Source of the DNA: Bacillota bacterium
Lineage (GTDB): Bacteria > Bacillota > Clostridia > Saccharofermentanales > UBA5734
DNA: 5,227 bases
Direction of reading: 5' to 3'
Assembly (NCBI GenBank): GCA_023438965.1
Contig: JAEXPB010000338.1
Span: forward strand, 1-5,227
Shown: positions 1-5,227 of the stretch, in pieces
Numbering within the stretch: position 1 is the first letter of the stretch
How the letters are laid out: every line of letters begins with the position of its first letter
Made by a program: the position numbers and the translations under genes
The notes under the pieces: model-generated
Told to the model about the DNA's origin: nothing
Databases searched by the model: none
What the model saw: the letters and a program-made list of their open reading frames with translations, nothing else

Positions 1-1644
1 CACACTGCCGTCGTTTTTGTTATAGGCAACAACGCTGTTGCCGCTGTAAGTGCCTTTGGTCATGCAGAAACTGAAGATAACCAGGTCTTTCAGGTCCTTC
101 TTGCCGATGATCGGCGTACCCATCGCACCGCCGTTGACATCGTCGCCATTGTCGGCGGCATTCTTGGTCCAGCAGTCGAAGGTGGCTTCCCACAGGATTT
201 TTCCGGTCATGGCGTCAATTTTATAAACAAAGGATTTGCCCTTGTAGTTGCCGACAATATTCTGCTGCCAGTCCACCTCCGTACCGGTGTAGAGCGCCAC
301 GGTGTCGCTGGTCTGTTCCAGCACCGGCGTCACGTCGGAGTCGTCTTCCAGTTGCCTGGACCAGACCGGTTTCATGGCATTCAGGTCGACACAGTTCAAG
401 ATGCCTGAGTTATCGCTGTAATAGCCGAGATGGCCGTAAATCGCCAATGAACTCTCGATGCCGAAATTCTGCATGCCGGTCATTTTGTAGCGGTAGGTTG
501 TGAAAACCGGGTTGATCGTTACCTTGCCCGCTTGCTTGTCGAAAGTCGTGTTCATCTTGGCCGTATAAATCATGCCGTTCTCATTCGGATAAATCAACGT
601 GTCGGCGGCAGCATCAAAGATCGGCGAAGAATCGCAGGCACCCCATTGTTCCCGATATGAGTGGCTGTCCGAGCATTCCTTGTAAAGCAGCAGCGATTGG
701 TCGATCAGATTGAATACCCGGAAACCGATGCCATCCACTTTACTGTTTTTGTCACCTTGTCCGACATACAGGATCGGGTAGCCGCGCGGATCGACGCAGG
801 GCGTGCCCTTGATCGGCGCGCCAATGGTGATCGGATCGCGGGTTGGCGTGCCGTCATCCAGGTCAAGGAAATAGATCTTGCCGTCAAGTGTGGCATAGAT
901 CACTTCCACCAGGTCTTTCTTTGCTTTCTTTTCCGCTTTGATGTTCATCAGGTTGCGCACATCGGCGTCCCACTGCACCAATAACGGCTGACCGGTCCAA
1001 CCGGTACCGGTCCAGGAAAAACTCCAGGCGGAAGACGGCAGGCTGCCGATGCCTTTCTGCCAGGTTTGCGTCATGGTTTTCTCGGTCAGCGTCACCAGGC
1101 CGAAGGCCGGTGCGTTGCGGAAATTATTGCCGCGGAAGGTCAGCACGCCGGCGATTTTGTTATACAGCAGCGGATCGAGCAAGTTCAGGGGATCCGGCCG
1201 GCTGAAAGCGCTCAGGGTTTTGTACTGGGCATCAAAAATCGTGGCCGTAAGACCGCGTTGGCTGGGTGAACAACCATCGGCCGGTGTTCCGGCGGACTGC
1301 TCTTTCAAGCTGGTCTGCGGCAGGAGCTGCGGATTGGCCGACGGCGGCGGCGTTGGTGTCGGTGTTGGTGTCGGCGTGGCTGTCGGTGCGGCGGTCGACG
1401 CGGTCTGGCCGTTTCGGCCGGTGGTTGCACCCGGCATCGCGCCGGTCTGGTCAGTGCTGCCGAAAAGGGGAAGCAAATCGGGCATAAACCGATATAGGGC
1501 CAAAGCGATTGTGACAAGAATCAGAACAAATGCGACAGCCAGCAGCAGTCCCTGATAATTGCGGCGCGACCGGCCATGATGTCTGCGATTGTTGCTTGGG
1601 CCAAATCGATTGTCGCGCACATACAGGTTCTTGCCTGGACTCAT
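1..1644 (-). CDS. Membrane-anchored PQQ-like beta-propeller protein, 3' end outside window
   Basis: An open frame of 548 codons runs from an ATG at 1644 to the left edge without a stop, so the C-terminus is missing. Residues 1-30 are polar and very basic (seven Arg, two His). Residues 31-51 form one hydrophobic helix, and the basic flank predicts N-in/C-out topology. Residues 83-105 are a Thr/Pro linker. From about residue 165 (motif LTFRGNNFRN) a beta-propeller begins, with PQQ-type repeats: around 247-297 (IYATLDGKIYFLDLDDG), 335-364, 395-459 and 470-527 (VYKIDAMTGKILWE), and a further blade starting at 536. Such repeats (COG1520-like) also occur in scaffold proteins that bind no PQQ, and no dehydrogenase residues can be assigned, so I infer a surface scaffold or binding role rather than an enzyme. 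Seven cysteines lie on the outer side (125, 283, 324, 337, 418, 491, 527). The start is supported by GAGGT 5 nt upstream and a strong promoter. It is probably transcribed separately from the upstream operon. Confidence 0.88.
   Translation of the reverse strand, partial: MSPGKNLYVRDNRFGPSNNRRHHGRSRRNYQGLLLAVAFVLILVTIALALYRFMPDLLPLFGSTDQTGAMPGATTGRNGQTASTAAPTATPTPTPTPTPPPSANPQLLPQTSLKEQSAGTPADGCSPSQRGLTATIFDAQYKTLSAFSRPDPLNLLDPLLYNKIAGVLTFRGNNFRNAPAFGLVTLTEKTMTQTWQKGIGSLPSSAWSFSWTGTGWTGQPLLVQWDADVRNLMNIKAEKKAKKDLVEVIYATLDGKIYFLDLDDGTPTRDPITIGAPIKGTPCVDPRGYPILYVGQGDKNSKVDGIGFRVFNLIDQSLLLYKECSDSHSYREQWGACDSSPIFDAAADTLIYPNENGMIYTAKMNTTFDKQAGKVTINPVFTTYRYKMTGMQNFGIESSLAIYGHLGYYSDNSGILNCVDLNAMKPVWSRQLEDDSDVTPVLEQTSDTVALYTGTEVDWQQNIVGNYKGKSFVYKIDAMTGKILWEATFDCWTKNAADNGDDVNGGAMGTPIIGKKDLKDLVIFSFCMTKGTYSGNSVVAYNKNDGSV
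1352..1387 (-). repeat. Hexamer/12-bp tandem repeat encoding the Thr-Pro linker
   Basis: On the plus strand, degenerate hexamers of the type GTTGGT / GTCGGT repeat about six times, with a nearly perfect doubled 12-bp unit at 1352-1375. On the coding strand they give alternating Pro and Thr codons (about residues 86-98 of the propeller protein). Thr-Pro repeats are typical of spacers that carry an exported domain through the Gram-positive cell wall. A tandem repeat of this kind may vary in copy number between strains without breaking the frame; that is inference. Confidence 0.75.
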
Positions 1645-1649
1645 AATCT

Positions 1650-1654
1650 ACCTC
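1650..1654 (-). promoter_or_regulatory. Ribosome binding site of the propeller gene
   Basis: GAGGT is read on the minus strand 5 nt before the ATG at 1644. It matches the anti-Shine-Dalgarno core at good spacing and decides the start of the propeller protein. Confidence 0.8.
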
Positions 1655-1687
1655 ATTTCGGGTAATGGATCTTCTCATACACCATCT

Positions 1688-1716
1688 ATTATATCACCTG
1701 AAATAGCCATAACCAA
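1688..1716 (-). promoter_or_regulatory. Sigma-A type promoter of the propeller gene
   Basis: On the minus strand, TTGGTT (-35, positions 1716-1711) is followed after exactly 17 bp by a perfect TATAAT (-10, positions 1693-1688). A TG one base before the -10 adds an extended -10 element. Transcription would start near 1681, leaving a leader of roughly 37 nt before the ATG at 1644, with the ribosome binding site inside it. This indicates that the propeller gene is expressed on its own and does not depend on read-through from the peptidase operon. Confidence 0.8.
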
Positions 1717-1739
1717 TGCATAAATTAGTTTTTACCAAT
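1712..1739 (-). promoter_or_regulatory. Paired ATTGGT hexamers at the promoter, possible operator
   Basis: ATTGGT occurs at 1739-1734 and again at 1717-1712 on the minus strand, a repeat distance of 22 bp, about two helical turns. The proximal copy overlaps the -35 box. The distal copy is part of a short inverted repeat on the plus strand, ACCA-ATA-TGGT (1734-1744). This spacing would suit a regulator binding one face of the DNA, but the elements are short and AT-rich enough to be chance. Confidence 0.2.
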
Positions 1740-1851
1740 ATGGTGCAAAGCCGGTGTTCATCGTCGAGATTACTGTCCCTGTCCGCTTGTCCTTATTCTG
1801 TTTTTCGTTTGTACTTTTTCTAATCCTTTTGCCTTTTTGCCCTTTCGACAT
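1732..1851 (-). CDS. Doubtful small basic ORF (39 aa)
   Basis: An ATG at 1851 opens 39 codons ending in TAA at 1734-1732, just upstream of the propeller promoter. The predicted peptide is rich in Lys and Arg in its first 24 residues (starting MSKGQKGKRIRK) and ends in FAPYW. An AAGGA lies about 11 nt before the ATG, which is rather far. The first half uses AT-rich codons (AAA, AGA) unlike the GC-rich neighbours, and the Lys content follows directly from the purine bias of the region. I do not recognise it. It could be a real small protein, a remnant of a gene, or chance; chance is most likely. Confidence 0.15.
   Translation of the reverse strand: MSKGQKGKRIRKSTNEKQNKDKRTGTVISTMNTGFAPYW
1771..1850 (-). 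other. Purine-biased intergenic stretch
   Basis: In the 240 bp between the peptidase stop (1885) and the propeller start (1644), this part is about 79 percent purine on the minus strand (63 of 80 by hand count), with several A runs of four or five. It is clearly richer in A+T than the flanking genes. It contains no GC-rich hairpin followed by T on the minus strand, so it is not an intrinsic terminator for the upstream operon. Apart from the doubtful small ORF, I see no function in it. Confidence 0.6.
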
Positions 1852-1884
1852 GGTGTTCTGTATCCTTGACGCCGGATGTCCTGA

Positions 1885-2994
1885 TCAATCCATGATTAAT
1901 GCTTCGACCAGCCGGGCTGTATTGGTCAGATCCTCGACACTGATGTTTTCCTGACAGGAATGAACATCCTTCATGCCGCAAGTCAGCACAATGCCTTGAA
2001 TCCCATTGCGCATCAGGACATTGTTGTCGCTGCCGCCACCGGAAGTCGCCAACTCGCCCGGCAGGCCAATCCGGTTACAAGCCCGGACATATCGCCGGAC
2101 TACCGGATGCTCCGGTTCGACACGATAAGGATGATATGATGTCTCGGCCTGGATGGCGACCCGGGCGCCCGTTTCGGCAGCGCCCTGTTCCATGCCGGCT
2201 CGCATGTCCGCAGCTTGAGTTTCCAGCTTTTCCTGGTTGAGCGAACGGCATTCCGCGGTGACCCGGCAGTAATCGGCCACAATGTTCGTCGCGCCGCCGC
2301 CCTCGATGTGCCCGATGTTTGCGGTTGTTTCGGCGTCGATGCGTCCCAGTTTCATCTTGGCAATGCCCCGGCAAGCAGCCTGGATCGCGCTGACGCCGGT
2401 TTCCGGGGCAATCCCGGCATGGGCTGCCTGCCCGAAGATCTCGAAGGTCAGGGTGATATGGCCGGGTGCCTGCAAAGCTGCCCGGCCGGGTGATCCGCTC
2501 GTGTCGAGCACATAGGCTTCCCGGGCTTGCACCTTCCGGCAGTCGAAGTGGGTTGATCCGCGCAAGTGCAGTTCCTCGGCCACCGATAGCAGAATCTCTA
2601 CCGGGCGGTGCGGGATTCGGTCCTCCCGGATCGATTGCATGGCTTCAAGAACCGCAGCTACGCCTGAAAGATCATCGGCGCCGAGAATGGTCTGTCCTTG
2701 GCTGCGAATCACCTGATCGCTGCCGATGACCGCTTCTTTACCCTGGCAGGGGCCGACCGTGTCCAGATGGACGCCGAACAAAAGCGGCGGCTCTTCCAGT
2801 TCACCCGGCCAGCGAGCCAGCAGGTTGCCGCAGTTGCCGCCGATTTCGCTGCCCGCGTCATCTTCTTCGATCGAACAGCCCTGATTTTGCAGCATAGTTT
2901 TGATCGTTTCCGCCATTTCCCGCTCATTCAGGGATGGCGCGTCGATCCGGACCAATTGGCAGAAGAGATTGGTCAGTCTTGCTTTTTGAATCAT
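1885..2994 (-). CDS. PepT-like M20 family metallopeptidase
   Basis: This 369-residue protein has the length and layout of the tripeptidase T-like branch of M20 (relatives of Bacillus YqjE): cytosolic di-zinc exopeptidases that release N-terminal residues from short peptides. The metal and catalytic residues are all visible: HLDTV (His76, catalytic Asp78), GADD (bridging Asp107), the EE pair (catalytic Glu140, ligand Glu141), Asp164 in VLDTSG and the last ligand His345 in VHSCQENI. The inserted lid/dimerisation domain covers roughly 177-285, with AHAG (His192), the segment KMKLGRIDAETTANIG and Arg250. The motif SGGGSDNN (318-325) is typical of the family. The start ATG overlaps the stop of the methyltransferase gene (ATGA) and has GGAGGT 6 nt upstream, so translation is probably coupled. 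Family and activity class are secure; true substrate specificity is not, and a carboxypeptidase or aminoacylase-like role cannot be excluded. Confidence 0.93.
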   Translation of the reverse strand: MIQKARLTNLFCQLVRIDAPSLNEREMAETIKTMLQNQGCSIEEDDAGSEIGGNCGNLLARWPGELEEPPLLFGVHLDTVGPCQGKEAVIGSDQVIRSQGQTILGADDLSGVAAVLEAMQSIREDRIPHRPVEILLSVAEELHLRGSTHFDCRKVQAREAYVLDTSGSPGRAALQAPGHITLTFEIFGQAAHAGIAPETGVSAIQAACRGIAKMKLGRIDAETTANIGHIEGGGATNIVADYCRVTAECRSLNQEKLETQAADMRAGMEQGAAETGARVAIQAETSYHPYRVEPEHPVVRRYVRACNRIGLPGELATSGGGSDNNVLMRNGIQGIVLTCGMKDVHSCQENISVEDLTNTARLVEALIMD

Positions 2995-3491
2995 CTGTGA
3001 ACCTCCGTTAACCGGTCACTGGTGCAGGCCAGGCCGGGAAATCCCTGTTGTCTGAGCACTTCATAGGTCATGATGGCAACGGCGTTCGACAAGTTGAGCG
3101 AGCGCCGCTGCGGCAGCATGGGGATGCGCAAGCATCGTTCAGGATGGGCCCGCAGGAGCGATTCCGGCAAGCCTCGGGTTTCTTTGCCGAATATTAATAG
3201 AACATGGTCTGTATAAGCAGCTTCAGTGTATACCCGGCCACCCTTGGTGGTGGCGTAGCATATCATTTTACCGGCACCGCACTGGCTCAGCAGGGTTTCC
3301 AGATTCGGCCACAGCTGCAGGTCAAGTTCGGACCAATAGTCCAGCCCGGCCCGTTTCAAATGTCGGTCATCAATTTTGTAGCCCAGCGGTTCAATTAAAT
3401 GCAACCGGGCACCGACGACAGAGCAGGTGCGGGCAATATTCCCCGTATTCTGCGGAATCTCCGGTTCAACCAGGGCGATTTCAAGGCTCAT
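2991..3491 (-). CDS. trmL: tRNA (cytidine/uridine-34-2'-O)-methyltransferase, TrmL-type SPOUT
   Basis: With the start at 3491 the protein has 166 residues, close to the usual TrmL length of about 155-165. TrmL transfers a methyl group from S-adenosylmethionine to the 2'-OH of the wobble nucleotide of tRNA-Leu isoacceptors and acts as a cytosolic dimer. The hallmarks are present: N-terminal EPEIPQNTGNIARTC (9-23), IEPLGYKIDDRHLKRAGLDY (33-52), and the trefoil-knot cofactor loops FGKETRGLP (101-109) and RIPMLPQRRSLNLSNAVAI (122-140). An ATG at 3515 would add eight residues and one at 3500 three. I prefer 3491 because the family begins just before the VEPEIP motif and GGAGG lies 11 nt upstream, whereas the same GGAGG is only 2 nt from the 3500 ATG. 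The gene overlaps whiA by 11 bp and the peptidase gene by 4 bp, so it sits inside an operon. Confidence 0.93.
   Translation of the reverse strand: MSLEIALVEPEIPQNTGNIARTCSVVGARLHLIEPLGYKIDDRHLKRAGLDYWSELDLQLWPNLETLLSQCGAGKMICYATTKGGRVYTEAAYTDHVLLIFGKETRGLPESLLRAHPERCLRIPMLPQRRSLNLSNAVAIMTYEVLRQQGFPGLACTSDRLTEVHR
3001..3006 (-). promoter_or_regulatory. Ribosome binding site of the M20 peptidase gene
   Basis: GGAGGT on the minus strand lies inside the 3' end of the methyltransferase gene, 6 nt before the peptidase ATG at 2994. It is the strongest Shine-Dalgarno in the operon and confirms the ATGA-overlap start. Confidence 0.85.
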
Positions 3492-4434
3492 CCGTTTCAT
3501 TTCCTCCGGTTGCATGCTCCGTTGACGGCAGCAGGTCGAGGGCGATCCGCTCCAAGCGCTTCAGCCGATGGTTCATGCCGGATTTACCCAACGGTGGCTG
3601 CATGATCTCACCCAGCTCTTTCAGTGAAAGGTCCGGATTGGCCAACCGCATTTCAGCTGCTTGCTGTAATTCGGCCGGCAGCATGCCCAGACCGAAGGAT
3701 TCGTTGATGCGGCTGATCAGGTCCAATTGACGAGCGGCTGTATTGGCTATGCGTTGCGTATTGGCACTGTCACAGTTTACAACCCGGTTGACGGAGTTAC
3801 GCATTTCTTTTTCCACCCGCAAGGATTCAAATGTCAGCAATGAGCGGTGGGCGCCGGTTTGCAGCAGGAACTCAGCGATATGCTGGCCTTCTTTTATATA
3901 GAGCACATCATAGCCATGACGTTTGACCAGGCCGGTTCGGATTTCCATCAAATTCAACAAGTTGGCGGCCATGACAGCGGCACGGCTCCGGTGTATGGAC
4001 AATTCCAGATGATATGATGCCGTCGGCTTGCTGATCGAGCCACAGATCAGGAAAAGCGCGCGCAATATCGCCTGGCGGCAGCATTCGGACATCTTGTCCA
4101 GTTCATTGGTTGTAAGGTTATCTCTACCGGTCCCGAAAAGCCTGGCGATATCCTGATTGATCGCTGCATAGAGATCTGGCTGGTTAATAGTCAAGGCCAG
4201 CATCTCCCGGCCGACCTGCCATTCAATTTCCGTGGCGTAGAGCTGCTGGATCAGGTTCGTCAAACGAGCGGCACAACCGGCATGGGCGGTGGTGATTGTC
4301 ACGGCATTATCCGCCATCCGCCCGGCACCGAAAATAGCCGCGGCAACTTCCGCCCGTTGGCAGCATTTGCGCGGGCATGCCACCTGGCTTAATTCATCTT
4401 TAACCTGATGCGAAAATGTCATGTGCTTCTTCAT
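3481..4434 (-). CDS. whiA: DNA-binding protein WhiA
   Basis: WhiA is a DNA-binding protein with a degenerate homing-endonuclease fold joined to a helix-turn-helix. It is a sporulation regulator in Streptomyces and a nucleoid-associated factor affecting division and chromosome segregation in Bacillus. The 317 residues match the family length. Visible parts: the N-terminal VKDELSQV with CPRKCCQRAE (20-29); the LAGLIDADG-like segment, residues 122-145, with FLICGSISKP (128-137) and YHLEL; the conserved NRVVNCDSANTQRIANTA (216-233); and the C-terminal DNA-binding domain LSLKELGEIMQPPLGKSGMNHRL (269-291). The start is uncertain: ATG 4434 has only AAGG 3 nt upstream, while ATG 4422 (MTFSHQVKDEL) agrees better with usual N-termini but also lacks a good ribosome binding site. 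It follows yvcK by 6 bp, the classic order, and overlaps trmL by 11 bp. No sign of damage or transfer. Confidence 0.96.
   Translation of the reverse strand: MKKHMTFSHQVKDELSQVACPRKCCQRAEVAAAIFGAGRMADNAVTITTAHAGCAARLTNLIQQLYATEIEWQVGREMLALTINQPDLYAAINQDIARLFGTGRDNLTTNELDKMSECCRQAILRALFLICGSISKPTASYHLELSIHRSRAAVMAANLLNLMEIRTGLVKRHGYDVLYIKEGQHIAEFLLQTGAHRSLLTFESLRVEKEMRNSVNRVVNCDSANTQRIANTAARQLDLISRINESFGLGMLPAELQQAAEMRLANPDLSLKELGEIMQPPLGKSGMNHRLKRLERIALDLLPSTEHATGGNETDEP
3503..3507 (-). promoter_or_regulatory. Probable ribosome binding site of trmL
   Basis: GGAGG on the minus strand lies within the last codons of whiA, 11 nt before ATG 3491 and only 2 nt before ATG 3500. The spacing is slightly long for 3491 but workable; it argues against the 3500 start and against the upstream ATG at 3515, which precedes it. 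Confidence 0.6.
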
Positions 4435-4440
4435 CGGCCT

Positions 4441-5227
4441 TCACCGGACCAGACTTTCCACTTCTGATTTCCCGTTCAGCCTGGCGGCCGGCCATTCCCG
4501 GCCCAGCCGGCCTGGACGGTCGATCGCCAGCCGCAGAACCGTACGGGCCAGAACTGTGTGATCGTGGCGAATGACACCGTTGTTGACGCAAGCCAGCGGT
4601 GCATCGATCATAGCTGCTCCCAGCTGCTCGATTGATTCACGCTCAGCCAGTACCGGCACAGCGCTTTCCAATTGGTAGCGGGCAATCAGCTGGCGGTCGA
4701 TCCAGGCATTGTTGACGATGCAGTAATCAATGAATCCGCTGGCGCTTGACCGGTCGGCATGCTTCAGGATAGCCGCCAGGTGACGGGCTGCGTCGTAACC
4801 CATGGTTTCCGCTGGCTGAGTCATGATGTTGCTGACATAAATCCGGGTACCTCGACTGCTGACGATGGCTTTGACGATTTCCTTGAACAGCAGGTTGGGA
4901 ATAATGCTGGTATATAAGCTGCCTGGCCCCAGCACAATGATATCTGCAGCCTTCAGGGCTTCGACTGCGTCCGGCAAAGCAGCAGCATCGTCCGGTTCCA
5001 TGAAAATCTCGGCAATTTCGTTGCCGGGGTTGGCTTGACGATGACCGATTGCCGATTCGCCATGTATAATGGTCTGGTCGATCAGGCGGGCTCCGATTTG
5101 GATATTCTGCAGCGATACCGGCAGCACCCGTCCTTTGACTGCCAGGACCTTGGCCACATTGCGGACCGCGTCGTAAAAATTGCCGGAAACAGCATTCATG
5201 GCGGCAATCAGCAGATTGCCGAAGTTC
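4441..5227 (-). CDS. yvcK: YvcK family UDP-sugar-binding protein (gluconeogenesis factor), 5' end outside window
   Basis: The frame is open to the right edge and gives 261 residues of the C-terminal part; the first visible residues (NFGNLL) already match the middle of the family, so the N-terminal glycine-rich nucleotide loop lies outside. YvcK has the CofD-like fold, binds UDP-GlcNAc-type sugars in Bacillus and Listeria, and is needed for growth on gluconeogenic carbon and for normal cell-wall synthesis and shape. Conserved segments seen: NAVSGNFYDAVRNVAKVLAV then GRVLP (fragment residues 11-36), IIVLGPGSLYTSIIPNLL (96-113), YVSNIMTQPAETMGY (130-144) and HDHTVLARTVLRLA (221-234). About 25 residues follow the last block as a polar, Arg-rich tail. 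An internal Met at 5199 is not the true start, since family-like sequence continues upstream of it. rapZ is the expected upstream neighbour but cannot be seen. whiA begins 6 bp after the stop. Confidence 0.95.
   Translation of the reverse strand, partial: NFGNLLIAAMNAVSGNFYDAVRNVAKVLAVKGRVLPVSLQNIQIGARLIDQTIIHGESAIGHRQANPGNEIAEIFMEPDDAAALPDAVEALKAADIIVLGPGSLYTSIIPNLLFKEIVKAIVSSRGTRIYVSNIMTQPAETMGYDAARHLAAILKHADRSSASGFIDYCIVNNAWIDRQLIARYQLESAVPVLAERESIEQLGAAMIDAPLACVNNGVIRHDHTVLARTVLRLAIDRPGRLGREWPAARLNGKSEVESLVR

Noticed and set aside
1049..1555. 168-codon plus-strand ORF, Val/Gly rich, opposite the propeller gene
   Set aside because: It is the antisense shadow of the propeller gene; its Val-Gly repeat is the complement of the Thr-Pro linker, and no ribosome binding site or family motif is seen.
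1647..1668. Short stem (TACC/GGTA) near the propeller ribosome binding site, possible RNA switch
   Set aside because: Only a four-base stem with an eight-base loop; too weak and too short a leader for a riboswitch.
1754..1954. 66-codon plus-strand ORF encoding a hydrophobic, membrane-like peptide
   Set aside because: The hydrophobicity follows from T-rich sequence opposite the purine tract, and its 3' part lies antisense to the peptidase C-terminus. No convincing ribosome binding site.
3399..3605. Plus-strand ORF across the whiA/trmL junction
   Set aside because: It is antisense to two well-conserved genes with clear family motifs and has no independent support.
2130..4020. Identical 12-mer GATGATATGATG near 2130 and 4009
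   Set aside because: Both copies encode Ser-Tyr-His with the same codons in two unrelated proteins; coincidence, not a dispersed repeat.
4400..4591. 63-codon minus-strand ORF spanning the yvcK/whiA junction
   Set aside because: It is out of frame with both real genes, and its Arg/Ser/Gly/Pro-rich content is typical of a shadow frame in GC-rich DNA.
5065..5071. TATAAT on the plus strand inside yvcK
   Set aside because: No -35 at a proper distance (TTGACG is 24 bp away), it lies inside conserved coding sequence, and no plus-strand gene follows.

Overview
The window looks like a chromosomal segment of a GC-rich Gram-positive bacterium of the Firmicutes/Clostridia type. The yvcK-whiA gene pair is the main argument: it is a conserved core arrangement of Firmicutes and Actinobacteria. 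The Clostridia-like look of the peptidase and of the propeller protein fits this. The genus cannot be told from the sequence. All supported genes lie on the minus strand, so transcription runs from the right end of the window to the left. Nothing on the plus strand looks like a real gene.

Right to centre (5227 to 1885) is a tightly packed four-gene cluster, read in this order: yvcK (5' end cut off by the window edge), whiA, a TrmL-type tRNA wobble 2'-O-methyltransferase, and a PepT-like M20 metallopeptidase. Gaps are 6 bp or less, or the genes overlap (6 bp gap, 11 bp overlap, 4 bp ATGA overlap), so this is very probably one translationally coupled operon. It combines a UDP-sugar-binding cell-envelope/carbon regulator, a DNA-binding protein linked to cell division, a tRNA modification enzyme and a peptide-degrading enzyme. 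The HPr/Crh gene often found after whiA in Firmicutes is absent from this position.

Centre-left (1884 to 1645) is a 240 bp AT-richer intergenic region. It holds a strongly purine-biased stretch, a doubtful 39-codon basic small ORF, a pair of ATTGGT hexamers 22 bp apart, and a very good sigma-A type promoter (TTGGTT, 17 bp, TATAAT with an extended -10 TG). I found no intrinsic terminator for the upstream operon.

Left (1644 to 1) is the first 548 codons of a large membrane-anchored extracellular protein. It has a basic cytoplasmic tail, one transmembrane helix, a Thr-Pro linker and then a PQQ-type (COG1520-like) beta-propeller that runs off the window. Its function is unknown and it is the least ordinary item here. 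I see no mobile element, CRISPR array, tRNA, rRNA or recognisable riboswitch, and no clear sign of a new defence or biosynthetic system; most of the window is conserved housekeeping sequence.
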